Assembly (NCBI GenBank): GCA_037953745.1
Contig: JBAKBP010006534.1
Coordinates: forward strand, 45,382 to 109,381
Source: Lithodes maja
Lineage: Eukaryota > Arthropoda > Malacostraca > Decapoda > Lithodidae
DNA length: 64,000 bases
Direction: 5' to 3'
Both the position numbers and the translations under genes were made by a program. The notes below the pieces were generated by a model. The model saw only the letters and a list, made by a program, of their open reading frames with translations, ran no database searches and had not been told where the DNA came from. The first letter of the stretch is position 1. The number at the start of each line of letters is the position of its first letter. This document shows, piece after piece, positions 1 through 11,006 of the stretch.

Positions 1-135
1 ATTACTAAACATAATCCTTAATCTTTCTACCATTCCTTTAGCAGCTACATCTTCCCGCTCCTCCTGTCTGTGCCCTACTCCCCCCCTCACACTACTGGTA
101 CTGGGTCTGCAGCTTCTTCTGTCTCTCCCCGAAAC
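1..135 (-). mobile_element. CR1-like LINE fragment (family A), cut by window edge
   Basis: The first ~135 bases align by eye with the minus-strand LINE A at about 4057-4190 (the ORF1/ORF2 overlap region), with scattered substitutions and a small insertion. It is a diverged copy truncated by the window start. No open frame remains. Confidence 0.7.
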
Positions 136-189
136 ATAAATCATCTATAAATACTTATAATATAATAAATTCTTATAAATCTATAATAC

Positions 190-211
190 TAGGTTAGGTT
201 AGGTTAGGTTG
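190..211 (+). repeat. Short interstitial TTAGG array
   Basis: Four tandem AGGTT units, the circular form of the arthropod telomere unit TTAGG, followed by a degenerate unit. It is too short and too internal to be a telomere. It supports an arthropod source only weakly. Confidence 0.6.
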
Positions 212-645
212 TTTGGTTAGGGTAATGTATTTTTGTATCCAGAGGCAGTCAAAATAGACGGGAACATGATGGTGAGCGTCCGCGTAGTGTAAACAAGACG
301 GGCAGTACACCCGGTAACTACATTCTTGCCGTACTATATATATTTATAGTAGTGCTATATCCAGGCCCAGCACAGACTGGCAAACAAGATAAAATAGACA
401 TACCTGTCCGAGAACCAAAGCTCTTTCTTTTAGTCATTATTATTAAATAACGGTATACAAAGTTAAAATTATTTACACTTATTAATTCTTTGCAAGTACA
501 GTAATACAATGGCTAAAACAATGTAATATAATTTTAATTTTCCTGTATTCCTTCTCATACTGTATTCATTACAGTCTTAACACAAAAATTCCCCCAGTCT
601 GACACCCTGACTGACCTGTACTGTATGTTATGTTGGTGCCTTCAG

Positions 646-791
646 GAGCTCCACGCCCACCTGACTGGTTCTCTGAGTGATGCTACGGTACTGAGACTAT
701 TGGAGGCTAAGAGGAAAGAACCAGGGGACCACCAGTTACCTCACTCTGCTGAAGTTACCATCACGCAGGGACATAACCGCACACTTAAACA
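646..791 (+). CDS. ADAL: ADAL/MAPDA-like deaminase, HxH exon
   Basis: This exon of an adenosine-deaminase-like protein (N6-methyl-AMP deaminase, hydrolysing N6-methyl-AMP to IMP in the cytosol) begins after a pyrimidine-rich TTCAG acceptor. It reads ELHAHLTGS, where the HAH pair is a zinc-binding motif of the ADA/AMP deaminase superfamily, and runs to NRTLKQ. The donor is chosen at CA|GTTGAG because it leaves phase 2, which joins in frame to the exon at 31242 and reproduces the family order RTL-x-x-CFQ. Reading continues past 791 only into intron. The N-terminal exon carrying the initiator and the residues before ELHAH was not found in 1-645. The intron after this exon is about 30 kb and filled with transposons. 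Confidence 0.85.
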
Positions 792-815
792 GTTGAGTTT
801 GGGTATTTATTTATT

Positions 816-1040
816 TTAACCCTCTCACGTCCTGACGCAATTTTTGAGCCTATTAGGGATACTTTAAAGCCTTTGTTAACGTCAGGGGTATTTATAAACC
901 TTTAGTTTATTTACTTCAACCTCTGCAGTTTTCTTTGAGTTAGCTGTGGGCAGAAAACTAATTTTGGAGAGGTAATTATAAGAGTGAGAGTAATCTATTT
1001 CTTATTGCTAATCTGCGTCATAAGGATGTGAGAGGGTTAA
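816..1040. mobile_element. TTAA-flanked MITE (T1 family, piggyBac-like)
   Basis: A 225-bp element bounded by TTAA at both ends, with terminal inverted repeats beginning CCCTCTCACRTCCT. It has no coding capacity. TTAA target duplication and CCCT-type ends are hallmarks of the piggyBac superfamily. It sits between the ADAL exon and LINE A. A diverged relative ends at 45729. Confidence 0.75.
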
Positions 1041-1375
1041 GAAACAACTCTTCTTACAGTTTCTTACAGTAGATCCTCTGGAAAAAGGCAAACTATGCCT
1101 GTGTATCCAGCTCAGTACCAGTACTTGCACTGCTGCGGTCGTTCACGGTGTTGGCGGCGGCGGTAGCAGACGCAACATTTTTACTATTCTGTATTTTTGT
1201 TTTATAATCAAACTTCAAATCTTGTCTTCCCCATGCTTTATCAAGATTACTTTCAAACTCCCTTATTGATTCGGAATCGACTACATACTGGGGCAGTGCG
1301 TTCCACTCATTTACCACTCTATCACAAAATGAGTTCTTTGCCTTCTCAAGCCTATTTCTTTCTTTGTAAATTTTC

Positions 1376-3004
1376 TTAGTGTCCTCTCGTTCTTGTTCCC
1401 TCCCGCATCAAGAAGATACCTTCACACACATCCTCATCGTACTTTCCTGACACTATCTTAAAAGTCTCTATCATATCCCCTCTCTTTCTCCTATATGCCA
1501 GTGTCGGAAGCCCCAGTGTCCTCAACCTCTGCTCATAGCCTGCGTTCTTCAACGTTGGTACCAGCTTGCTAGCTCTCATCTGCACTTTCTCCACTGCTTC
1601 TATATCCTTTACCATATATGGAGCCCACACCTGGTTTGCATATTCCAGGTGCGGCCTAACCAGCGCTGTATATAGATTCCTGAAGATTTCTTCGTCAAGT
1701 GACACAAATGTCCTCCTTATCAGCCCTACAATTCTATTGGCTTTGTTTATCTTTTCCGCTAAATGTTCTGAGAAATTTAACTTATTGTCTATCACTACTC
1801 CTATATCCTTTTCTGCACTCACTTCCTCCATCGCTTCATACATACTGTATCCTACCTTGTCTATCTTGCTGGTCCCAATCCGCATGTACTTGCATTTTTT
1901 TGGATGAAAAGGCATTAACCAATGCTCAGACCATCCCTTCATGCCCTCCACATCTCCTTGAAGCAAACCCATATCTTCCTTACACCTCACTCTTCTATAC
2001 AGTTTAGTGTCATCCGCATACAGGTATACCTCACTTCCATTAGTTATAACTTCAGGCAAGTCGTTAATAAATATAACGAACAGCAGTGGTCCCAACACAG
2101 ATCCCTGAGGTACCCCACTTGTAATTTCCCTCCACCCCGAGCCTATTCCATTCACCAGTACCCTCTGTCTCCGATCTTTCAGGAAGGCTTCTATCCATTT
2201 CACACATTTCTCCCCTATATTATAGCTTCTAACTTTCTCTATTAACCTTTTATGTGGGACCTTATCGAAGGCCTTCATAAAATCGCAATATACCACGTCT
2301 ATTACATCACCATCTTCTAGAATTTGCATCCAATCATCTACCACCTTAATTAGCTGTAGTACCGTCGACCTCCCCGGCAAGAATCCGAACTGTCTCCCAC
2401 TGAAAAGTTGATTTGACTTCATATGATCCATTATTCCTTCTCTAATTACCGTTTCCATTAGTTTACACACAACACTTGTCAAACTGACTGGTCTATAATT
2501 CCCTGGGTCATTTCTCTTTCCCTTCTTAAATATAGCTGTTATGTTCGCCTCTCTCCAGTCCATCGGGATTTGTCCTGTATTAAACGATACCTCAAATAAC
2601 ATTTTCAATGGCTCTACTAACATCTCCCCACCTTCCTTTATGATTCTTGGGTGTATCCCATCCGGTCCCGGTGACTTACTTCTGTTCATTTTTTCTATAG
2701 CCCTTCTTATTCTAGCATGGGAAAACTCTACTAGTTCTAGTGCCGGCGCCTGTTTGATGGGAATAGTAGGCACTGCATCCTCCGACTCCACTGTTAGTAC
2801 CCCCCCAAAGTATTTCCCCAGCACCTCTGCTTTCTCCTTATCAGTCTCCGCTCTACTCCCATCATTCAACCCCCCCACCAGCTCTGGGATCCCTACTCTT
2901 CTTGTTAACTTTTCCTGAATGTACTTCCAGAATATTTTTGGATTATCCTTCACATTTCTAGCTATCTCTCTCTCCCTCTCCTTCACCCCCTCCTTGTTTC
3001 CCAC
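1376..3004 (-). pseudogene. Reverse transcriptase ORF of LINE A
   Basis: The 542-codon open frame holds the RT domain: YRPVSLTSV at residues ~170-178, YCDFMKAFD at ~239-247, GVPQGSV at ~297-303 and the catalytic YADD at ~329-332, followed by a thumb segment. It should be fused to the upstream endonuclease. Here a G-run reads five Gs where copy B has six, which separates the frames. At the C-terminal end a 2-base deletion creates a stop after RGH. The remaining domain (VVNEWNALPQY, 1093-1317) is in another frame. Copy B retains the two bases, while the fragment at 57558 shares the deletion, so this defect marks a subfamily. Confidence 0.85.
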
Positions 3005-4278
3005 CTTATTTTATTGTTTATTTGTCTGCGTTCCAGATCCACTTCCTTAGCCTCCATACTAGACCCCCTGTTCTTTTTTAACAATTTTAATCTTTCCCAC
3101 AATCGTTTCTTTCTTCTAATCAATATCCAAAGCTTTCTTTTCATTGGCAATTCTGGGTTAGTTCTTTTCCTCAATTTTGTTTTATCCTTATATTCCCTTA
3201 CTGGTACACTTTTGGATACAGCATTCTCCAGTTTGACTCTAATTTTCCTCCACATTCCTTCAGCGTCTTCACCGTTCAAATATTCCCCCCAGTCAATGTC
3301 CAAACACCGTCTCAGCAGCTCATAATCTGCTCTATCATACATGTATATTTTTCTATTGCTTCTATTATCCCTCTCCGGTTTAATGTTACAACTAAAGCTT
3401 ATACAGGCATGGTCACTACGACCTATAGGGCTATCCACATTAACATGTTCCACTATATCCTCTTCATTGCTAAAAATCAAATCAAGTACACTCCCCTGCG
3501 TCCCATCTCTATATCTTGTCATCTCTACAATATGTTGCGTTAAAAAACAATCTCTCACTTTCTCTATAAACTTATTTTCCAGGCTACCCTGTCCCGCTGG
3601 AGTAGTACAATTTGCCCAGTTGATCCTTGGCAAATTGAAATCTCCAATCAAAATTTTATATTTGTTCTCTCTATTATCTATCTCCTCCATTGCTTTCAGT
3701 AGGTTATCATCCTCTCCCCTGCTATTATTGGGGCTTCTATATATAGAGGCAATTAGAATTGATCCTCTTACACATTTTACTTCAATACACAAATACTCAC
3801 AATACTGCTGTCTCATATCCACCTCATTAACCTTGAGCTCTTTTCTTACATAAATAAACAGTCCTCTTCCAACCTCTGCTCTAATAGCATTTCTCTCATA
3901 TAACTCAAAACCCTCCAAACTATATTCCACCAGTTCCCTTTCAATTCTAACATTTTTTGGTCTTACTTCCTGTAGGGCTATGACATCAGGTTTTTCCTCT
4001 TCATCCTGCAACCTACATATCAGTTCTCTTTTCTTGTCCTGAGTAAACACATCCACATTACTAAACATAATCCTTAATCCATCTACCATTCCTTCAGCAA
4101 TTACACCATCCCGCTCCTCCAGTCCGTACCCTACTCCCCAATTAGCACTACTGGGTCTGCCTCTTTGTCTCCTGTCTCTCCCTGTGACACCTCCACCCCG
4201 TTCTCCTCCTCCGTCACAACTCTCATCACATTCTCTCCCCTCCCTGATCTCCCCCTCCTTTCTACTCTTATAAACCAC
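2983..4278 (-). pseudogene. APE-type endonuclease ORF of LINE A
   Basis: The 431-codon frame belongs to the exonuclease-endonuclease-phosphatase fold. Visible motifs are LQEVRPKN, IYRSPN, GDFNLPRINW and a terminal GRSDHACISF carrying the conserved SDH. This domain nicks target DNA for target-primed reverse transcription. Its end, INNKIRWETRRG, should read directly into the RT segment but is frameshifted there. The start overlaps ORF1 by about 147 bp in another frame. Confidence 0.85.
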
Positions 4279-5237
4279 TTCCTCACTTTTCCGTCCCTCA
4301 CTCTCCAGTAAAAATTTCTCTTATCCTCCTCATCCAACTTTCCATTATTTTCATCAGCCTTTTCTTGTAATTCCTTAATTTTTTTCCTTTGTTCTATACT
4401 CAAATCCTTCTTTAGTCTTATGTGTTTCAATTTATCATTTGTATTTAGCCTCCAACTAAAATTTGTCACAGTCTCCGCCACTACCCTAGTTTTAAACTGT
4501 ACCCTTATAGGTCTCATCTCTCCCCTTTTATATCTACCTATCCTACTGATCTCCTCCACCTGCCCTTCCCATCCATATTCGTCCTCATCCACACCTTTCA
4601 AGACCTCCTTTACTGTCTCCATATCCCTCACTTTTCTCACTCCATTATCATTCATATGAGTCTCTATATCTCCATACAAGATTACACCCCTATCCCTGTC
4701 CTCCCTCACGACACTCTCCTTGTTCTTCATGACCCCTACAACTGCACTCTCAAAACTTTTTTTGGTCATATTCATTTCCTCCTTTTGCTCTTTCATAATA
4801 TCCTCCAAATCCTTGACTTTTTGTTTACCTACCACCGTCCATGCAGTCGACTCCTTTACTTCCGTGAAACGTCCTTCGTATTCCTTCAGCTGCTCCTTCA
4901 ATGCCATATTCTCTGCTCCCAGTTCATCTACCCTTTTCAATACTATCTCTAGGCTCTCATTAACTGCCAGAAAAGGCCTGCATTCACTTCCTTCGCTAGG
5001 CCTATTCCCTTCCCCATCTATCACACCACACATTACACACAGTGCCTTAACTTTCTCACCAATATCCCCCTTCCATTTCTCCGTATCACTCATCCACTTT
5101 TCCAAATCCTTCACAACAATACTAACCTCTTCTAACTTCTTATCTGTGCTCTTAAATCCCCGAAAACGTTGTAACCTTCCTTCCGCCTCCGTCATACCCG
5201 AAATTCCCTCTGCCATGTTTGTTTGCAAACTCACCAA
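4131..5237 (-). CDS. ORF1 protein of LINE A
   Basis: An intact 368-codon ORF. The N-terminal half is rich in E, K and L with heptad-like spacing (for example ENMALKEQLKEYEGR), consistent with a coiled coil. The C-terminal half is basic and resembles an RNA-binding region. Its position upstream of, and overlapping, the endonuclease ORF fits a LINE ORF1 nucleic-acid chaperone. No zinc knuckle or esterase motif is seen, unlike the CR1 at 39151. The function is inferred from position and composition. Confidence 0.7.
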   Translation of the reverse strand: MVSLQTNMAEGISGMTEAEGRLQRFRGFKSTDKKLEEVSIVVKDLEKWMSDTEKWKGDIGEKVKALCVMCGVIDGEGNRPSEGSECRPFLAVNESLEIVLKRVDELGAENMALKEQLKEYEGRFTEVKESTAWTVVGKQKVKDLEDIMKEQKEEMNMTKKSFESAVVGVMKNKESVVREDRDRGVILYGDIETHMNDNGVRKVRDMETVKEVLKGVDEDEYGWEGQVEEISRIGRYKRGEMRPIRVQFKTRVVAETVTNFSWRLNTNDKLKHIRLKKDLSIEQRKKIKELQEKADENNGKLDEEDKRNFYWRVRDGKVRKWFIRVERRGRSGRGENVMRVVTEEENGVEVSQGETGDKEADPVVLIGE

Positions 5238-5453
5238 CTCACAACCCTACCGCTGTCCCGTCACTACACTCTCTTATTACACTATATATCACCCCTCCAC
5301 CACACCAATATATCCTCCAAACCTTCACTAAATCCTTCCTCTTCTTGTTAGCCCCGTATGCACTCGATATCCTTGAATTAATTGACTATTCCCATAACAT
5401 ATGCCGGAGCCTCAAACTTGCGTCCGCCTTCCGCCATGGTGCGCCGCCAAGTC

Positions 5454-5671
5454 TTAACCCCTTCTGTACCCGCTACGTCTTTTTAATTATATCCTGGCTA
5501 TTAGACAACTTTATTTAGTTTAAGGGCCTCCAGCAATTACAAGGCTTCGAACTACCTCACTTAACCCTTTTTACTAACTCAGATCCTTCATAAACTGCAC
5601 AAAATTATATAAATAATATATAAAAAAAATAAAAAAAAATATAAAATCTTCATTGGTACAGAAGGGGTTAT
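5454..5671. mobile_element. TTAA MITE (T2 family)
   Basis: It starts TTAACCCCTTCTGTACC and ends with the inverted counterpart GGTACAGAAGGGG followed by TTAT, probably a mutated TTAA. It is AT-rich inside with no ORF. The same termini bound 32805-33058. Confidence 0.65.
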
Positions 5672-5780
5672 CCTCCCTGGGGCACGAGATCCTGAGAGTG
5701 GCTTCGGTCGCCCGGGCAAGTACCACATACAGTATCTCTACACAACACACACAATACCACATTTATTTTCCACACAGAGA

Positions 5781-6170
5781 AATGCTCCTCTGGCGATTAT
5801 TTCTCAAGGACTCCTTCTAGCCAGTGACATAGAGAGCAACCCTGGACCCACTTACACATACAGTACAGTACATATGTCTGACATGCTCTAAACAATCACT
5901 TCGAGCCGACAGACGAAGGTTTCAGTTTTCTGCATTTCCTGCAGGAATTGGACCCACTTCACATGCACAACATTTGCCTCCATGGATGGGAGGTCCACTT
6001 GGACCTGCTCCTCACATTCTCTACACCCTTCCCCAAACCCCATCCCCTCCACACCTACTTCTTCCAACCCATCCCTTTCCCTCTTCCCCAATCCACCCCA
6101 TCCTAACCAACCCAACTCCCCACCACCTTTACCTCATTCTCCACTCCCACCACCACATCCTTCACCTTAC
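5781..6170 (+). pseudogene. LINE ORF1 5' fragment with 2A-like motif and zinc-finger remnant
   Basis: An open segment reads LLLASDIESNPGPT, with the 2A signature D-I-E-S-N-P-G-P at 5826-5849. 2A peptides make the ribosome skip a bond between G and P. In animal APE-type LINEs such motifs occur near the N-terminus. Downstream, in broken frames, is a C..CSK / LRADRR segment resembling a treble-clef finger, then a proline-rich stretch (about 6000-6170). These features resemble the ORF1 start of a LINE, perhaps family R, but that link is inference. Confidence 0.55.
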
Positions 6171-6789
6171 CTTAGGTTGTATTCGCCACTCTTCTAGTGG
6201 CACCGAGGAGTGTGCCGCCCCTCGTTCTGGGTGGTTCATCAGACTGTTCGAAGGGGCAGCACACTCGCCTGCGAAGATGGGCTCGTCTGGCACGTTTTGC
6301 AGTTCGACATAGAGAGCTCTCTTGAAGTTGTCTTAACGAGACGCCCCTCTTGTCTCTTACTCGCCGTGGGAGTTTATTGGAGAGACGTGGGCCTCTGTGT
6401 GATAACCAACCCTCTCTCAGAGAGCCCATAGCACCCTGGTTTTTCATCCGGGGTATATCACTGCGATTTTCCATGTGTATATTATTTGGTAACATTCTCT
6501 TTTACGCTCCGAGTACAGTTTCATTGTTCTTAAACGCTCCCAATAGTGTAGCTGTTTTACCGAGTTTATATGCGAGGTGAAATTCCTTTGTACACTCTTA
6601 ATAATTTATTTTGCATGCTTTGTATGGGGATGTTAATACGTTACAGTATTCAAGCTGCTAGAGATTTGAAGAGCATTATCATTGGCAATTCACCGCGTGT
6701 CTTAAATGTACGCAGAATCCGACCTGTTAGACGTTTTGCAGCTACAACTTTGACCTGGTTATGCTCTTTGAATCCCATATTTTCAGACA
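6171..6789. other. No recognisable gene
   Basis: Short overlapping frames on both strands but no motif I can assign. A short inverted repeat around CACTCTTCTAGTGGCACC is visible at about 6190. It is probably degenerate repeat. Confidence 0.4.
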
Positions 6790-6880
6790 CTAACACCCCC
6801 CAGGGGGTGGAGGAAAAAAAGAATATGCCTCACGTATCCTACTGCGTGTCGTACAAGGCGACTAAAAGGGGGGATGGCGA
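6790..6880 (+). mobile_element. SINE-like fragment (family S)
   Basis: It begins with a CCCCCCAGGGGG palindrome, followed by GAATATGCCTCACGTATCC and the TGTCGTACAAGGCGAC segment. The same block, diverged, recurs at 17452-17516. This is a dispersed short repeat of unknown origin. Confidence 0.5.
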
Positions 6881-7349
6881 TAGACTTGTGGACCAACAGC
6901 CATTGCTATGCAATGAAGTCTTTTATCTTAGCACTGTCTTGGTATGGCACTGCCGAGGCTGGTGAGGTGCGGATAGGTGCCACAGGGGACCGAGTCTTAC
7001 CACACCTGTGTCGGCAACAGTGTTTGCATGTTGGAGCAGTGTTGGGGCAGGACTTTATTGTTCTATACTGTAGTCCAATTGCCTAATATACAGTAAAGTC
7101 TTGTTATGATGATGTCTTTTTGTAACACTGTTAAAGCTGGTGTGGTTGCAAATACTGCAGGTGCAAGTGCTGCAGGGGGACTCTGTTGAGTCTTGCTGAG
7201 GCACGGTTAGCACTATATCAACATCAGCCACAGTGATCACTTGGTGGGGCAGTGCTTTGGCGGGACTTTATTGTACTACAATACACTCCAACTACTGAAA
7301 GGCAACCCTGTCTGAGCCGTTACAATGCATGTAATGGAAAAATTACGTT
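6881..7349. other. Non-coding, weak internal repeat
   Basis: Two similar blocks (about 7030-7080 and 7245-7300, sharing GGGGCAG..TTT and GGGACTTTATTGT) suggest an old duplication. No gene recognised. Confidence 0.35.
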
Positions 7350-7607
7350 AAACCATTGTATGCATGTATGTATATACTCCAAGGTCTTTCACACTGTCTT
7401 TCCATTCTAATATGTGATTGGATTCTGTTACGTAATTTGTATTCTCTTTAACTACATTATCATCTCTGTATCGTAATAATTGGAATTTTTCTTCATTTAA
7501 CTGTATGTTGTATTCCCTGGTCCACTGGAACACTACATTTATGTCTTCTTGCAAGTGGCCTGTGTCCTCCTTTGTGTTTACTATCATGCTTAGTTTTGTG
7601 TCATGTG
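7350..7607 (-). pseudogene. LINE I RT fragment, downstream half
   Basis: The minus-strand frame reads DTKLSMIVNTKEDTGHLQED and continues with ..QLNEEKFQLLRY, typical of the region just after the catalytic FADD of an arthropod LINE RT. The upstream half, ending FADDT, lies at 17146-17460. The Ty3/gypsy element at 7604-17149 was inserted immediately beside the catalytic motif. Confidence 0.75.
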
Positions 7608-9459
7608 TGTGACGCATGTCGAGTATGAGCATGCTGTACAGAACGCCCAGTCAGGCCCCACTCTCGCTAGGATCGTCAGGGCAGGAACTTTGGCTGTAGT
7701 CTGTGTAGAGTTTCCTAACTTAGTTTATGTGAGCCGTTGTACTATAAGTATTATAAATATGTATTTTGTTTTCATCTGAGTCAACGAGTTCTATTTTATA
7801 TCATTAGTTATAAGTGTTGTGTGTGGGACTTATATGTAATGATGAGAGGAGAAGAGAGAGAGTTATGTAACGACGGCCCGGGAGCGCGCCACGAGGTAGG
7901 TAGGCCTCCCTCCCTCCTCCCTCCTCCCTCCTCCCTCCTCAAGCGCGTGGGAAATCCTTTGTCGATCCCAGATTGAGAGAGAATATTACGTAATGATTGT
8001 CAGTGGGCGGTCCTTAGTAGTTTGCGATATGCCGCTAGAGGGCCGAGTATAAAAAGGAGAGGTCCTCGCCACAATTCTTTAGAACTCATCAGGCAGAGCG
8101 ACTTCTCATATCCCTTGCAACTATCCATATTCTTCCGACTGATGTGAACTTTCTCTACTCTCTGAACAGCCTATCTTCTTCTCTTCTCGTCCCTTTTTAA
8201 CCAATGACCCCTTTGGTGCAGATTTAGTCAGCCAAAGTATTATCGCTTGAGTTCTCACGAGATAAGTGCCTGTTAGATAGCCTATTTTTGGAAGGGTTAA
8301 CTAGAATAGGATTGATTGATGTTTGTTGCACTCGTATATGCATTTCCCTGTGTGCGATTATTCATGTTCCTGTTTTCTGCTGGTTTAGGCAATGCTAGAC
8401 TGGGATAGGGTTTCTGAGTTGTGATTTCCTATGAGTACTAGGTTGCGGTTGAACCAGTACAATTGCAACGGAGACGTGGAACGCCTAGGTGGTCTTTCTG
8501 ACTGTGTACCGTGGGAGTTTAGCACTGTGTTGCGAGTGAGGGCTTTTGCCTCTGCCACCCAACACTGTGCTATCTCATTTGCTTGACTTTGAGAGGATCG
8601 CCAGGAGAGAACCAGATACTAGTGATCTGGATCTCTCAAGAGAGCATCCCGTCAATTAACGTAATTTGGCCGCACAGTCTTAAGGACCTCGCTAGGCTAC
8701 GAGCCGCTTGCTCAGCCATTGTCTCTTAACCTTATGTATCCCAGCTAGACTTTGCTCGACCAGCAGATACAGCATAGTATTGAAGCTTCTCCTTATGTAT
8801 ATTATTGTTTATGCACTATTGATTTCATGTGTGGCACGCTTAGCTACTTCAGAGATTAGTGGCCCACGAGCACAATCTTAGTAGGCTATTGCCAGTGCAT
8901 TGTCGGAGTACTTCTTCTTAATGTTTGCCATATCCTATTGCTTATTCTTATAATTCTTCTTATGTCAATTTAAAGCCTTTAATTACCAGTGAGTTATTCA
9001 TTAAATTGCTGTTCAAAATCCGATACTTACTTCTTATGAGTATTCGAGAAGCATCTAACTTATCAGAAGATTCCTTGCTTGATGCTCGAGGACTATTGTT
9101 TAACGTAACGTAATAGTGCCGATCCGAAGTAGAGGGTGGAGGACTTCTTAAGTTCTTAGTTCAAGGGTGGATTACTTCGGCTTCGGCCAACACTATTCTT
9201 TAGTGTTGTAGTACTTTCTTCTTTGTTTGATTGTTGACCAGACTAGATAACTCCCGTCTTGTTATTAGTCTGTTATGTGAAACGCTAGTACCGAGTTCTT
9301 GTATACCCCGTTATAGCAGATAGAACTCTGGAGGGTAGTGGCGTGTTTTGTTCGGCTGGCAGTACTCTGGGGTTGGGATCGTGTGTTTCCGTTGTGGCAG
9401 CGAGCCATACTCGAGTCCTGTGTAAGAGCCCTAGTGTACCCGAGTGCCCGGTCGTAACA
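7608..9459 (+). repeat. 5' LTR
   Basis: 1852 bp, TG...CA termini, containing a TATA box and a CTCCCTC microsatellite (7906-7939). The small ORF at 8925-9113 is duplicated in the other LTR and is not a gene. Confidence 0.93.
8048..8055 (+). promoter_or_regulatory. TATA box of 5' LTR
   Basis: TATAAAAA, followed about 30-45 bases downstream by AACTCATCAGGC, a plausible initiator. This would drive the genomic RNA of the element. Confidence 0.6.
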
Positions 9460-9461
9460 AA

Positions 9462-9475
9462 TGGCGACCTTGCTT
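9462..9475 (+). other. Primer-binding site
   Basis: TGGCGACCTTGC lies two bases after the LTR end. It begins with TGG, complementary to a tRNA CCA end. The identical stretch follows the LTR at 60992. The primer tRNA cannot be named without a tRNA set. Confidence 0.75.
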
Positions 9476-9673
9476 AGGATTTTGTGAACAGTATAATTTT
9501 TTGCAGAGTTGTACAACATTTGTTTGTTCGTACTTTAGCGTACATATTGAAGAATAATTTTTTTTGTAAGGCAATTAGGAGAGCATTTAAGAGACTCCAG
9601 TTAATTTAGTAATTAGTGCTTACATAAGGGAGTTTAACACTTTTGTCTCGAGAATTTTTTGTGAACTTCAGTA

Positions 9674-11005
9674 CACTCCACCCTCCATTTAACGGACAAA
9701 TGCGTGCAAGCACCTGTCCGTTCCTGCTAAATGTCCGTTGCTGCTAAATACTGTCCAGTCCGGATGTAATCCGGAAATTCCTTGAGAAAAATTTGGTGTT
9801 GAGTACAGGTGTCCGGATTGTGACATTTAACTGTTATGCATCCTTTTTTTTACTGTACCTGAAATAAATCCTGGTAATCCCTTGTGCTACACCCTATTGA
9901 TAATGCAAAACTATTGAACACACTTAAAAGTGTATATTATTTGGTCTCTATATAATCTGTGAATCATTTCCGATATGATAGAATTAAAGATTTTATTTTC
10001 CACCAACTCATAATCAGCAAAAACGACACAAATGTCAATTAAAAACATGTTATAATATTTCCCCATCATTTTGTGTATACCGTGGGAACAAAAAAAAAAC
10101 AAAAATCTATCAAACGTAAATCTCCCGTCTGGGAAGCTCGGCGCATAGACGGAGGGGAGGGTTGAAATATTTTGTTGACTATCTCATTTATTATTTATCT
10201 ATGTGCTGGAAGGATATTATATTTTTCAATTCCATCACATTAGAAATTATTCAAAGATTACAAAAAGTCCAAATAAGACATAGTTATGTTAATGTATAAG
10301 GGATTTAGGTAAATGAATTAGAGAGATAGAGAGATAGAAAGAGTGTGTATATCGAGGGAAAAAAACAAAACAAAAAATCTATCAAACGTAAATCTTCCGT
10401 CTCGGAAGCTCCGCGTCTAGACTGAGGGGAGGGTTGAACTATTTTTTTGACTATCTTATTTATTATTTATCTATGTGCTGGAAGGATATTATATTTTTCA
10501 ATTCCATCACATTAGAAATTATTCAAAGATTACAAAAAGTCCAAATAAGACATAGTTATGTAATGTATAAGGGATTTAGGTAGATGAATTAGAGAGATAG
10601 ATAAATAGAAAGAGTGTGTATATCGAGGGAAAAAAACAAAACAAAAAAATCTATCAAACGTAAATCTTCCGTCTCTGCTGGCACGGAGGGGAGAGTTGAA
10701 ATATTTTGTTGACTATCTTATTTATTATTTATCTATGTGCTGGAAGGATATTATATTTTTCAATTCCATCATATTAGAAATGATTCAAAGATTACAAAAA
10801 GTCCAAATAAGACCTAGTTATGTTAATGTATAAGGGATTTAGGTAGGAGCATTGGAGAGATAAATAGATAGAGCAACGGACTTTGCTCCAACTTTTTTAT
10901 AGCAACGGACTATGTCCGTTGCTGGGTCCATTGTCCGGCCTACATTTTTTGACCGTTATTGCCGATATCCATTAAATCGGAATCCGTTAAATGGAGGTTA
11001 GAGTG
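9674..11005. mobile_element. TA-target DNA transposon (element Z) inside the gypsy element
   Basis: The inverted ends read CACTCYAMCCTCCATTTAACG, flanked by TA duplications (9672-9673, 11006-11007). There is no transposase. The right TA supplies the A of the gag ATG. The interior includes three ~272-bp tandem repeats. TA targets and this type of end fit pogo/Tc1-mariner-like elements. Confidence 0.8.
10105..10870 (+). repeat. Three ~272-bp tandem repeats
   Basis: Units start at about 10105, 10377 and 10649, each with ATCTATCAAACGTAAATC followed by a near-identical AT-rich body. The third is shortened and more diverged. They are confined to element Z. Confidence 0.85.
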
Positions 11006-11006
11006 T

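Larger units (their letters stand above)
1043..5300 (-). mobile_element. CR1-like non-LTR retrotransposon, near full length (LINE A)
   Basis: The minus-strand LINE has an ORF1, an overlapping endonuclease ORF, an RT ORF and a C-terminal segment, in that order. The 3' end is a CTGTAAGAAA-type short tandem repeat, as in CR1-like elements. A second copy (B, 53078-57020) and a 3' fragment (57558-58391) in this window are nearly identical by eye, so the family has been active recently. The copy is broken by a 1-base loss near 2992 and a 2-base loss near 1379. The 5' boundary is approximate. Confidence 0.85.

Noticed and set aside
190..211. Telomere
   Set aside because: Only four TTAGG units, within unique and repeat sequence.
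1566..2245. Plus-strand ORFs over LINE A
   Set aside because: Antisense shadows of the RT coding frame.
6570..6965. 131-codon ORF
   Set aside because: No recognisable motif, overlaps the S-family repeat, composition unlike a gene.
8925..9113. 62-codon ORF repeated at 16611-16799
   Set aside because: Identical because it lies in the two LTRs; no codon or motif support.
10105..10870. CRISPR-like array
   Set aside because: Units are contiguous 272-bp tandem repeats without spacers, within an animal DNA transposon.
10959..11006. Upstream ATG extension of the gypsy ORF
   Set aside because: These codons lie in the right end of inserted element Z; the element's own start is ATG 11007, matching the relative at 61263.
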